The notes beneath the pieces are model-generated. The model was not told where the DNA came from, ran no database searches, and was given only the letters and a program-made list of their open reading frames with translations. Of a stretch of DNA of 64,000 bases, positions 8,242-16,803 are shown piece by piece. The stretch lies in assembly GCA_965247705.1 (NCBI GenBank), contig CBDFHV010000085.1, forward strand, positions 62,001-126,000, given 5' to 3'. The DNA is from CBDFHV01 sp965247705. Its GTDB lineage: Bacteria > Pseudomonadota > Alphaproteobacteria > Rhodospirillales > CAMCUA01. The position numbers were made by a program, and so were the translations under genes. Every line of letters begins with the position of its first letter. The stretch's first letter is position 1.

Positions 8242-9516
8242 TCAGCGGGGCGGCGGCAATTCGTCTCCGTCCGGGTTCATTTTGAAGGCTCCCGCGGGAT
8301 TGCGCAGGGTACGCATCTCCGGCCAGATGAACGAGAACAGAGCCACCACGGTCAGACCCTCGCAGGCCATGATAGTCATGGCCAGGGGCGCGCCCAGTCC
8401 CTCGGCCATCCACCCCACGTGGAGGATGCCCAGGGGCGACAGCCCGATGCAGGCCATGAGAACGCCCAACATCCGGCCCCGGACAGCCGGCGCCGACGCC
8501 AGGAAAATGATCGCGGTCTGCATGGCGGTGATGCACCCCGAGCCTACGCCGATAGCAAGAACGGCGAGGCCGGCCACTGCCGGGTCCGTGGCAAGGGAGA
8601 AGGCCAGCACCATCGCCAGGGCGGCGACCACACCCAAGACGTAGACGGCCCACAGGGCGCGGGGCCGCGCGAACAGGGCGACGAAGAGGGACGCGGCACA
8701 GGCCCCCACCCCCTCGGCGCTCATCAACACGCCCACCGAAAATGCGCCGAGCCCCAGGTAATCGCGACCGATCACCGGGACCATGGTGGTAAAAGGCCAC
8801 ACCCATAGATTGTAAACGATCGTGACCGCGAGACTAATCTTGATCACCCGGTTCCCCGCCGCGTAGCGAAATCCTTCGGCTACATCGCGCCACAAGGATG
8901 ACCTTGGCGTTGTGGTTCGCGCCGGTGTGCGGACCCGCCGGAAAAGCAGAATCGACAGCAGGTGGAGCACGACGCCCACGGCAAAAGCCCCGCCGAGACC
9001 GACCAGGGCCAGCAGGCCGCCGCCAAATGCCGGACCCAGGGCACGGGTCAGCGTATTGGTGGCTTGGTCCATGGCCATGGCCGTGACCGTGCGTTCCGGA
9101 CCCGCGGCCAAGCCCAGAAGATTGCGCCGCGCGGGGAAGTCCGTGGCCCAGAATACGCCACCCAGGAAGGACCCGATCGCCAGATGCCAGACCTCAATGG
9201 CGCCGGCCCAGACGAGGACGGCCTGGGTAACGTCGGCCACCGCCATCACGGTGCATCCGAGAATGAAGACGGTGCGTGGGCTCAGGACATCCGTCAGGGC
9301 ACCCACCATGGTGCTGAACGGCGCCAGCGGCACCATGCGCAGAAAGGTGAGTCCGGCCACGACGAAGGGCGATCCGGTTGCATCGAAGGCATAGATGCCG
9401 ATGGCCAGGATCTGAAGCCACCGGACCACGCCGGTCAACGCGCCAGCCAGCCACGGGTTGCGGAATGCGGTCATGCGCAGAAGCGACAGCATGACCTGAC
9501 TCGAGGAGCTAGACAC
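8242..9516 (-). CDS. MFS transporter (MFS_3 / EntS-like exporter)
   Basis: 424-residue major facilitator protein with about 12 hydrophobic segments. The first reads WLAGALTGVVRWLQILAIG and the loop after helix 2 carries APFSTMVGALTDVLSPRT, typical of the group. A central cytoplasmic loop rich in Arg and Thr (RRVRTPARTTTPRSS) separates the two halves. It starts at GTG 9516 behind an AAGGA Shine-Dalgarno. Relatives export siderophores, macrolides or other small molecules from the inner membrane. The substrate here is unknown. Confidence 0.9.
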   Translation of the reverse strand: MSSSSSQVMLSLLRMTAFRNPWLAGALTGVVRWLQILAIGIYAFDATGSPFVVAGLTFLRMVPLAPFSTMVGALTDVLSPRTVFILGCTVMAVADVTQAVLVWAGAIEVWHLAIGSFLGGVFWATDFPARRNLLGLAAGPERTVTAMAMDQATNTLTRALGPAFGGGLLALVGLGGAFAVGVVLHLLSILLFRRVRTPARTTTPRSSLWRDVAEGFRYAAGNRVIKISLAVTIVYNLWVWPFTTMVPVIGRDYLGLGAFSVGVLMSAEGVGACAASLFVALFARPRALWAVYVLGVVAALAMVLAFSLATDPAVAGLAVLAIGVGSGCITAMQTAIIFLASAPAVRGRMLGVLMACIGLSPLGILHVGWMAEGLGAPLAMTIMACEGLTVVALFSFIWPEMRTLRNPAGAFKMNPDGDELPPPR

Positions 9517-9697
9517 TGCGGTCCTTACGAAGAGGCGACAAGAGCGAGACCGTCGGCGAGGCGCTGTCGATCCCCCTATCGACCACCGGCCGACGTCACG
9601 GCGGTCACCAGGTGTCCGGGATCACTGCGTCGCGCCGCCGGCCGGTGCATGATCCCTCCACATCGCCGACACGACCCAAGGCGAACCCGAATTTACT

Positions 9698-9880
9698 GTG
9701 AAGGGGCTTTTCGTGAACCGCAAGACGATCGTCGACCGACCGGACCTCCACAGAATGCTTTCGCGGCTTCTGGCGCACCTCCGCGCCGTCGCCGAGACCC
9801 TGGTGCTTCCGCCCGTTCCGCGGGCGGTGCTCGTCCTCAACGGCCGTCGGCCGTCATCCAGGCGCGCCCCGACCGATTGA
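9698..9880 (+). CDS. Hypothetical small basic protein
   Basis: Open frame of 60 codons from GTG 9698 in the 450-base gap between MFS and RidA genes. The product has an Arg/Leu-rich middle (LHRMLSRLLAHLRAVAETL) and resembles nothing I recognise. The only support for it being real is a strong plus-strand terminator at 9928-9959, which implies that some plus-strand transcript ends here. It could equally mark a non-coding RNA. Confidence 0.3.
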   Translation: MKGLFVNRKTIVDRPDLHRMLSRLLAHLRAVAETLVLPPVPRAVLVLNGRRPSSRRAPTD

Positions 9881-9927
9881 GTGCTTCTCTCTCGTTTCCC
9901 ATCTCTCTCCCTAAGAGCAACTTGGCG

Positions 9928-9959
9928 CCGCGGCAAGGATCTTGCCGCGGTCTTTCTTT
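9928..9959 (+). terminator. Rho-independent terminator (plus strand)
   Basis: A perfect 10-base-pair stem, CCGCGGCAAG / CTTGCCGCGG, with a 3-base loop, is followed by TCTTTCTTT. The T tract is on the plus strand, so it ends a transcript coming from 9517-9927, not the minus-strand ridA-like gene. Confidence 0.75.
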
Positions 9960-9964
9960 GTCCG

Positions 9965-10372
9965 TCAGGCCTGCCGGGGACCAATGCCGCCAATGGCCAC
10001 CCCGTCCACAACGATGCGATAGGCAGGGTTGACGAGGCCGGCAACGATCACCGTGGCGCGGGCTGGGAACGGCTCGGCGAATCGGCGCCGATAAACGCTG
10101 TTGAGTCCCGGAAGGTCCGCCTGGCTGGTGAGGTAGTTGGTCAGCCGTACCACGCGCTCAAGCCCGATGCCCTCGAGGGCGAGGACGGCCGCCATGTTGT
10201 CGAAGATGGCTTCCGCCTGGGCAACGATGTCGCCTTCCACGGGCGCGCCCGTGTCCAAGTTCACCGGTGCCGTACCGGAGAGCCACAAGACGTCCCCTAC
10301 CCGGATCCCCGGCGTCAGCGGATGGGTGGATACCCAGTTTCCGGCTCGCCCCATGGCTTTCAGTTCGGTCAT
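9965..10372 (-). CDS. RidA family protein (YjgF/YER057c/UK114)
   Basis: About 135 residues, starting at ATG 10372. Family features are the N-terminal block VLWLSGTAPVNLDTG, the central VRLTNYLTSQADLPGLNSVY and the conserved arginine in FPARATVIVAGL. RidA itself hydrolyses reactive enamine/imine intermediates made by PLP enzymes. Here the glutamate near the C-terminus used by true RidA is replaced (IVVDGVA), so this belongs to a Rid subfamily whose activity may differ. It follows the MAF-like gene by 22 bases and may be in its transcript. Confidence 0.88.
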   Translation of the reverse strand: MTELKAMGRAGNWVSTHPLTPGIRVGDVLWLSGTAPVNLDTGAPVEGDIVAQAEAIFDNMAAVLALEGIGLERVVRLTNYLTSQADLPGLNSVYRRRFAEPFPARATVIVAGLVNPAYRIVVDGVAIGGIGPRQA

Positions 10373-10394
10373 CAACCTTGCCCCCGCGTGGTCC

Positions 10395-12376
10395 TTAGTC
10401 GTCTGATTTAGATTCCAGATATCGCCGGCCGTCTTCCCGCACGGATTTCAACAGGCTCTCCGCTTCCCCGGCCATGGCGAGGCAACGCTCTTCGTAGTGG
10501 GTGAGAAAGTGCTCGATGAACCGCCGGCGGACCTGGTCGTCGGCGATCCGGTTGCCGAAGAAGGCCCCCAGCCGCACCATCGAATGCATGGAGGACTGCA
10601 GCATGGCGAACACCCCCCGGTAGTCCGTCGCACGATCCTCCATGAAGGCGCGCAGTCCGGCCACGATGTCCCAGAACTCCGCGCGCTCGCCGCGAAAGGC
10701 CGACAGGCGCTCAGATCGGGGCCGAAGCGGTCGAAAGCCTCGATGGGCATATCGAGGTCGATCTTGGAGATCACCTCGCCGGCCTCGAGGTATCGCATTT
10801 CGCTGGTGACTTGGCGCAGGACACGGTCGCGGTCTTCCACCACATGGGACAGATCGATGGCGGCAGCCTTGCGGGGTGTGCTGCCGGCGATCATCACCCC
10901 GTCGCTGCAATTGAATAGGGTGACCCGACGCACGCGTTGTACCTCGCCCAGCATCCGACGGCCCATGTCGAAGGCCCAGTAGGTCTCCGCTTTGCCACCG
11001 AAGTTGGCAGGGACGATCCGCACGTCGGAGAACCGATCCCGATAAAGCTTGTCCAGGTCGGGCCTCGACGGATCGTTGTAGATGGCGTCGCGAGCATGGT
11101 GCCGGCCCTCGGGGCGCCGGCCTAGGTCGGTTCCGAAGAGGTACAAATTGCTGAATCCCAAGAAGGTCATTGCCGAGAAGGCGGCGTTGATGACCAGGGG
11201 ATCGGCGTTGTAGAGGGGCGAGATTCCGGGGTTGAGCAGCACCGCCGGACTGAGATTGTACCGGTAGTAAATCCACCGGGCATCGAACATGAAAGCCACT
11301 TCCGGAAACATGGTCGTGGTCGCAAGCAGCGTGATCCCATGAAGCCCGTACTGGTCGCGACACGCGGTGACCAGGTCGGTCACCAGGGCCACCCGCTCGT
11401 TCTCGCAGTGCAGGTCGGGGCGAATGCCGTTCTTGAGCAGGATGCGCAGCGCCGTCCCGCAGGAAACGACGATCGCCTTGTCTCGCAAGCGACGAATGTG
11501 CCCCAGATCCTCGTCCAGGGATGGGCCCGAGCCGACCAGAAAGACCGGAAAGGACTGCTCCAGGTGCGCCCGGCCCTGGACCAGATGGAAGTCGCAGGCC
11601 TTCAGGTTCTCGTTCGTGTTGCGCACCATTTCCAACTCGTCCTCGAAGAACCCGCTGGAGGTGTAAAGGGTCTTTAGATGCTCGCGAAGCAGCCGATAGG
11701 CCTCCTTCAGGGCCCAGGCGAAGTAGTGGGGGAGGAATGCGGTGCCCTCCAGGAATGTGTTGCCCTCCGCGACGACAATCTTTTCGACGGCGCGGGACAT
11801 CTCCTGGGGCTGATTCTCGAGGATGAAATGGAGCCGAAGGCCCCGCTCCTCGGCGGCGTCGAACAGCGCCGACCAGTCGATGGCGAGGCAGGAATGGCAC
11901 AGGAACTCGGGATAGGGCTCCACGAGGACGATGTGCCGGGCCGTGGTTCGCGCCACCAGTTCCGGAAGATGATAGCCAAGGCCGACCCCTAGAACGATCA
12001 GGAAACCGGTGTCCCTCACCGGCACGGGGCCTACCTGGGGCCCGAGATTCTCCTCGAGCAGAAAACCGGTGAGGCTCCTCAGCAGTTCCAGGGAGATGGG
12101 GGATACGTTGCAGTGCGTCGGGTTGGAGAAATAGATGGCGTCGGGCGCGGAAAGATGCGCCGCCACCTGTTCGGCGCTCCACGCCGCGCCGTCGCCCGTG
12201 TAAAGCGTCGCCCGTCCCAGGTCGATGTTCGTTGGCCCCTTGCCGTCGCTCATAAGGGTCGATGCGGGTGTCAGGGCAGAGATAACATCCCAGATGTCCG
12301 GCCGCCGGCGAGCGAATGCGCGGGCGTTCCTATCGTACAGGTTCTCGGCGCGGTCTCCAGGCGTCGGGGACGTCAT
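10395..12376 (-). pseudogene. DUF115 / MAF_flag10 family protein (motility-associated glycosyltransferase-like), frameshifted
   Basis: Large protein (about 660 residues if intact) starting at ATG 12376. The central DUF115 core is clear: FPVFLVGSGPSLDEDLGHIR, IVVSCGTALRILLKNGIRPD, FLGFSNLYLFGTDLG and TLFNCSDGVMIAGSTPRK. Relatives (Maf proteins, MptE-like fold) are linked to flagellin or surface-sugar glycosylation. The frame breaks at about 10705-10712, within the codons for DRFGPDLSA, where one base appears missing. The last roughly 100 residues (FRGERAEFWDIVAGL to ESKSDD) continue in the next frame. It is either a recent pseudogene or a sequencing error. It may once have been co-transcribed with the remnant upstream. 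Confidence 0.8.
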
Positions 12377-12393
12377 GGCGGCCGCGCGGCCCG

Positions 12394-12553
12394 TCAACAC
12401 CCCTCTCCGGCGCGCCGCCAGAGGTCCGTGAGCACCGTCTCCAGGTCGTCGATGCGTCGGCCCGGGTCCAGGGACTCGGCTACCTTCAGCCGGTCCCGGA
12501 TCGACGCCCGAAAATCGGCGCGACCCTTGGCATCCGGCGGGAATATGTACCGG
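12394..12553 (-). pseudogene. 3' remnant of an unrecognised gene cut by the IS21-type element
   Basis: A frame running out of the IS end reads RADFRASIRDRLKVAESLD, then RRIDDLETVLTDLWRR, and stops 17 bases before the MAF-like start. The pattern resembles the C-terminal helix of TPR/SPINDLY-type O-GlcNAc transferases, which would suit a DUF115 neighbour, but I cannot confirm this. Its 5' part is not recognisable beyond the insertion. Confidence 0.4.
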
Positions 12554-12705
12554 GGCGGCGGCGCAAAAATGTACCACGGGCTCGGTGGTAGCTTGTCCGC
12601 GTAGTCCATGGGAGGGACCCGCGCGCGGGGCGACGCGCCCTCCGCGCGGCTGGCGGCGGCCCGCGCGTGGGAGGGGCCTGTGGGCCCACGCGGGCAAGCG
12701 GGGGG

Positions 12706-13470
12706 TTATTCGGACGGTTGCCGGTGTCGTGACCGGCTCTGCTTGAGCCGGTAGCTCTCGCCGTTCATCTCCAGGATATGGACATGGTGGGTGATGCGGT
12801 CGAGCAGCGCGCCGGTGAGGCGCTCGCTGGCGAAGACCGTCGTCCATTCCTGGAAGGGCAGGTTTGAGGTCACGATGGTGGCGCCGTTCTCGTAGCGCCG
12901 GCTGAAGACGTCGAACAGCAGCTCGCTTCCGGTCTGCGAGAGGGGCACGTATCCGAGCTCGTCGACGATCAGGAGATTGACCCTGGCGAGCTGGTCCTGG
13001 AGGCGGAGCAGCCTCTTCTCGTCGCGTGCCTCGATCAGCTCGTGGACCAGATGGGAGGCTGTGGCGAAGCGCACGGAAAGGCCCTTCTGGCAGGCGGCGA
13101 GGCCGAGGGCGAGAGCGACATGCGTCTTCCCGACGCCGCTTGGGCCGAGCAGGATTACGTTCTCACGGCGCGTGATGTACTCGCCGCGCGCGAGATCCAG
13201 CACCAGCATCTTGTTGAGGCTCGGGATTGCCTTGAAGTCGAAGCTCTCGAGCTGTTTGACGACAGGGAACCCGGCCTGCCTGATGCGGCGCTCGACGAGG
13301 CGGCGCTCGCGGTCGATCAGCTCCAGCTCCACCAGTCGGGCGAGGAACTGCACATGATCCAGGCCCTCGGCCGCGCACTGGCGCGCCAGTTTCTCGTATT
13401 CCCGCAGGAAGGTCGGCAGCTTCAGCCTCTTCAGGTGATGTTCGAGCAGGATGCGGGGGGCCTCAGCCAT
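12706..13470 (-). CDS. istB: IS21-like element helper ATPase IstB
   Basis: 254-residue AAA+ ATPase, starting at ATG 13470 (MAEAPRILLEHHLKRLKLPT). Walker A is GPSGVGKTH, Walker B LLIVDELGY, with the sensor region TIVTSNLPFQEW. IstB assembles on target DNA and stimulates the IstA transposase. Its start overlaps the istA stop by 8 bases, the usual arrangement that couples translation. Full length, with no frameshift. Confidence 0.95.
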   Translation of the reverse strand: MAEAPRILLEHHLKRLKLPTFLREYEKLARQCAAEGLDHVQFLARLVELELIDRERRLVERRIRQAGFPVVKQLESFDFKAIPSLNKMLVLDLARGEYITRRENVILLGPSGVGKTHVALALGLAACQKGLSVRFATASHLVHELIEARDEKRLLRLQDQLARVNLLIVDELGYVPLSQTGSELLFDVFSRRYENGATIVTSNLPFQEWTTVFASERLTGALLDRITHHVHILEMNGESYRLKQSRSRHRQPSE

Positions 13471-14965
13471 GGCCGGCCCCTCCGGCCAGCAGGGTGGCGT
13501 AGTCGGCGCTCCGCGTGGCGGCGACGAAGGGCTGGGGCAAGTGCGGATAGCGCGACAGGTCGAGATGCACGGGCCGCCTCTCGATGCGCGCCAGCAGGAG
13601 ATGCTTGACCGCATCGAAGCCGATCAGGCGCCGCTTCACCGCGTCGCGCACCGCGGCCGCCACTTGGCGTGCCGGGAAGTCTTCGTGCAGGCGCAGCACC
13701 TGGATGTATTCGCGCTTGCCGCGCGGGCCGAAGCGGGCTTCGAGGAGGCGGCGCAGCGTGTCGAAGGCGGGATCGAGCTTCCATCCCCGCAGCGGCGCCG
13801 CCTGGTCCAGGGCGCCCGGCTTCTTCTCCAGCAGCGACAGATAGTGCAGCGGCTCGTAGATGACGTCGCCGCGGACATAGGAGCGCCGATGGCGGGCGAC
13901 GATCTCGGCGCCGAGCGCGATCTCGACCCGGTCGACATAGCCCTTCACCATGACCTTCTTGTGGGCGTGCACCGTCGGCGCCGAGTAGTCCACCAGCCGG
14001 TAGCGCACCAGGGCCGTGGACAAGATCTGGCCCGGCACATGCTCGCAGGCCTCGAAGGGAACCGCCGGCAGATCGCGCAGGGCGTCGAGGTCGCCCAACA
14101 ATGCCGTCGCCCGGTCGCCTGCCTCCAGCGCGTCGAGCCGCTCCAGGCAGCGCGCCATCAGCCGCTCGTTCAGGACCGACAGGTCGTGCACCTTCGGGAT
14201 CGGCACCATGAACCGGCGCCGTGCCGTCTTCACCAGGGCCTCCACCTTGCCCTTGTCGTTGCCCTTGCCGGGCCGGCCGAAGCGGTCGCGGAACAGGTAG
14301 TGCGATTGCAGATGCGTGAACGCCTGCGTGCGCCGACGCGTGCCGTCGCCCAGGATCCGTGCCACCGCCAGGGTCGTGTTGTCGTAGAGGATCGAGCGCG
14401 GAACCCCGCCGAGGAAGGCGAAGGCGCTGACATGGCCGTCCAGGAAGGCCTCCGTCGTCTCCCGGGGATACGCCTTGACGAACCAGAGGTTGGAATGGGG
14501 CAGGATCAGGCAGAAGAAGGCGACCTTCTCCCGCCTGCCCCCGACCTCCACCACCGCCTCGCCGAAGTCGACCTGGGCATGGCCCGGCGGGTGATGCAGC
14601 GGCACGAAGGCCTCGCGCGTCGATTGCCGCCGGGAACGCACATAGTCCTTCACAATGGTGTAGCCGCCGGTGAACCCGTGCTCGTCCCGTAGCCGCTCGA
14701 AGATCCGATGCGCCGTGTGACGCTGCTTGCGCGGCACGTCCGGATCCGTGTCCGCCTCCAGGATCGCGTCGACGATGCCGGTGAACCCGTCCAGCTTCGG
14801 CCGCCTGACCGGCTTCGTCCGGCGGTATCCCGGCGGCGCCGAATAGCTCAGCATCTTCTTCACCGTCCGGCGGTCGATGCCGAACCGCCGGCCCGCCTCG
14901 TGATGGCTCAGACCCTCGTCGACAACCGCCAGTCGAACCGCCGCATAGAGCTCCACGCCGTACAT
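13463..14965 (-). CDS. istA: IS21 family transposase IstA
   Basis: 500-residue DDE transposase started at ATG 14965 (MYGVELYAAVRLAVVDEG). The N-terminal helix-turn-helix HHEAGRRFGIDRRTVKKML is followed by an RNase-H-like core with HAQVDFGEA (first Asp), SILYDNTT (second Asp) and KGKVEALVK (Glu). The frame is open 15 codons further upstream, but that part lies in the terminal repeat. It interrupts the area between a dctP gene and a MAF-like gene. Confidence 0.95.
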   Translation of the reverse strand: MYGVELYAAVRLAVVDEGLSHHEAGRRFGIDRRTVKKMLSYSAPPGYRRTKPVRRPKLDGFTGIVDAILEADTDPDVPRKQRHTAHRIFERLRDEHGFTGGYTIVKDYVRSRRQSTREAFVPLHHPPGHAQVDFGEAVVEVGGRREKVAFFCLILPHSNLWFVKAYPRETTEAFLDGHVSAFAFLGGVPRSILYDNTTLAVARILGDGTRRRTQAFTHLQSHYLFRDRFGRPGKGNDKGKVEALVKTARRRFMVPIPKVHDLSVLNERLMARCLERLDALEAGDRATALLGDLDALRDLPAVPFEACEHVPGQILSTALVRYRLVDYSAPTVHAHKKVMVKGYVDRVEIALGAEIVARHRRSYVRGDVIYEPLHYLSLLEKKPGALDQAAPLRGWKLDPAFDTLRRLLEARFGPRGKREYIQVLRLHEDFPARQVAAAVRDAVKRRLIGFDAVKHLLLARIERRPVHLDLSRYPHLPQPFVAATRSADYATLLAGGAGHG

Positions 14966-15633
14966 CTCCTGCCCCTCGTCGCAACCGACAAGGGACCATG
15001 AGTGGCACAATTTTGCGCCGCCGCGACCGGACCGCCCGGCCGCCTCGCGTGGTGCATTATTCCTCCGTGGGACAGATGTTCCCAGAACTTGGCGCTGACT
15101 CCGCCTTCATCCGACGTGATCACCGAATCGATGGTGCCCGTGGCCAGCGCCGGGATCACGTCGGCCCAGGAAAGCTGCACCGGCGAGGCGCCGGCGGCCC
15201 GCATGGCCTCGGTGCTGTTGGCGTCGTAGGTGCGGATCTTCAGGCTCTTGAGGGCCGCGATGCTGGTGATCGGCTTGTTCGCCCAGATGCCCACCGGTGT
15301 CCATGGCTCGGCCATCAGCATGAACTGGCCGCCCTTGCCCATGGCCCGGTTGATCCACGGCCGCGCCGTGTTGACGCTGGCCCGGGTTTCCGACGACTTG
15401 GTGGCCAGGAAGGGGACGCTTTGGTACATCCAGATCGGGTCCATGCCGATGAAAGTGCCGGCATAGGTGCTGGCCAGGGGCACCGCCCCGTCCTCGACGG
15501 CGGCGAAGTGATCGCGGGACTTGTATCCCAGGGCGCCGCCGAAGTGGTGAACCACCTTGATGCGGCCCTTTGAGTACTCTCCGACCAGACGCCCGAAGTC
15601 CTTATCGGCCTGCCCCGGCAGCGACGCTTCCTG

Positions 15634-15650
15634 ATACTCGTTCGGCATAT
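15634..15650. repeat. 17-base direct repeat flanking the IS1595-type remnant (copy 1)
   Basis: ATACTCGTTCGGCATAT, identical to 16473-16489. This copy is coding sequence of dctP (KWDMPNEY on the minus strand). A CCACTTG heptamer follows both copies (15652-15658 and 16501-16507). Confidence 0.8.
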
Positions 15651-16500
15651 CCCACTTGCGTCCCTATCCGGTTAAAGCAGGTAGCGCACCCTGCGGTTGA
15701 AGACTGTCGACCAGCTCCTTGTAGGTGATGGTGGGTTGGTCCATGGCGCGGCGGAGGACGAAGTCGGCCAGATCGGTGATGCGTGTGCGGCGGTTGAAGC
15801 GGTGCTCCATTCCCGGGCATAGCGCGGCAGGTGCTTGGCGCCGACACCGTGATAGGTGCCGTTGACGTCTTCACGTTGGAAGGACATGGACGACCGGCAT
15901 CAAGCGCTCGGCATTCTTGCCTTCGCCTTGCACGACGGGGTGGTGGCGATAGGTGTCGCGGAGTCCGGGCTTGAAGGCGTCGCTGGCGAGGCGGCTTCCG
16001 GGCCTGACCGAGGCGCGCACGAAGCCGCCCAGCTCGCGGGCGGTGGCCGCCGGGAGGATGGCGAGCCGCGCCCGGCCGGCGACGAAGCCGCTTCCCTTGA
16101 TGCCCTTGCCCGGCCCGACCGGCCGCTTCTCGACGGCCATCACCAACAGGCTCTTGTTCGGGTTGGAAAGGCCCCGGCCCCGGCTCTCCGGCTTGCCGCG
16201 CCCGCCATAATAACTCTCGTCGACCTCGACCAAGCCCTGAGCGGAAATTCCGAGCGCTCCGTCAGGGCATGACGCAGCTTATGAGCCCAGCCCACGCTGT
16301 CTCGAAGATCCAACTCGCGGGACAGCAAAAGGGCCGAGACCCCACGCTTGTCGCGCGCCATCCACCACGCCGCCAGGAACCATTTGCGGAGCGGCGTGCG
16401 GGTGCGGTGGAAGATGTCCCCGCCGGCTGATGACCGCAACGGGCGCATTCGAAGATCCTGGGCCGCGCCGTCATACTCGTTCGGCATATGCAGGCCGCTT
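15651..16500 (-). mobile_element. Degenerate IS1595-family (ISXO2-like) element with broken transposase
   Basis: Pieces of one transposase appear in order on the minus strand but in different frames: the zinc-ribbon end RIFECARCGHQ, then FHRTRTPLRKWFLAAWWMAR and LSRELDLR, then VEVDESYYGGRGKPESRGRG (16233 downward), then GTYHGVGAKHLPRYAREW near 15870-15810. At least three frameshifts separate them. The DDE-type signature VEVDES survives but the enzyme cannot be made. It sits inside dctP. Confidence 0.8.
16473..16489. repeat. 17-base direct repeat flanking the IS1595-type remnant (copy 2)
   Basis: Identical to 15634-15650. In this copy the stretch reads within the transposase frame as CICRTSM, 11 bases away from the dctP codons for VKW. 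It marks the second junction of the insertion. Confidence 0.8.
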
Positions 16501-16803
16501 CCACTTGACTTCCTGGGCCACGGAAACGTGGGCCAGGGCGGTGAGGGCCGTGGTGGCCGCAGCCAGGGTCTTAGCCATCGATAGACGCATCAGTTCTTCT
16601 CCCTGTTGTGAGGTACCCGGCGTTCCGAAGGGATCCCGTCGGGCAAGTTCTTCGACCTACTGCGAAATGCGGCCGAACGGTAAATTGCGCCGCCCATGGG
16701 GTCAAGCCATATGGCCGTGGGGGTCTTCTCAAGTGAAGGCGCTTGTGCTCTATGAGGCCGCGTCGTCTCCGTGGGCGAGGCGGGACCGCAAGAAGGGGGA
16801 TCC

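Larger units (their letters stand above)
12554..15025 (-). mobile_element. IS21-family insertion sequence (istA-istB)
   Basis: About 2.47 kb. Near-terminal inverted repeats of some 22 bases lie at 12556-12577 and 15002-15023, sharing GGCGGCGCAAAA on one side and its complement at the other. ACCGG directly flanks both proposed ends (12549-12553 and 15026-15030), a candidate 5-base target duplication. A further related repeat (GGTACATATTCCCGCCGG on the minus strand) sits just outside the 12.55 kb end, so the exact ends are uncertain by some tens of bases. Both genes are intact, so the element may be active. Confidence 0.85.
15031..16590 (-). pseudogene. dctP: TRAP transporter substrate-binding protein DctP, interrupted twice
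   Basis: Periplasmic solute receptor of a TRAP transporter. The N-terminus starts at ATG 16590 with a signal peptide (MRLSMAKTLAAATTALTALA) and QEVKW. The reading is broken by the IS1595-type remnant and resumes at 15648 as MPNEYQEASLPGQADKDFGR, continuing through GGALGYKSRDHFA, WTPVGIWANKPI and TIDSVITSDEGG to KFWEHLSH near 15070. The final third is missing next to the IS21-type element. No dctQM genes are in the window. The gene is dead. It is divergent from hyuA, so a TRAP system probably once served the hydantoin-type pathway. Confidence 0.85.

Noticed and set aside
12394..12847. N-terminal extension of the MAF-like frame up to 12847
   Set aside because: That part runs through the IS21-type end and istB in another frame; the protein-like sequence begins at ATG 12376.
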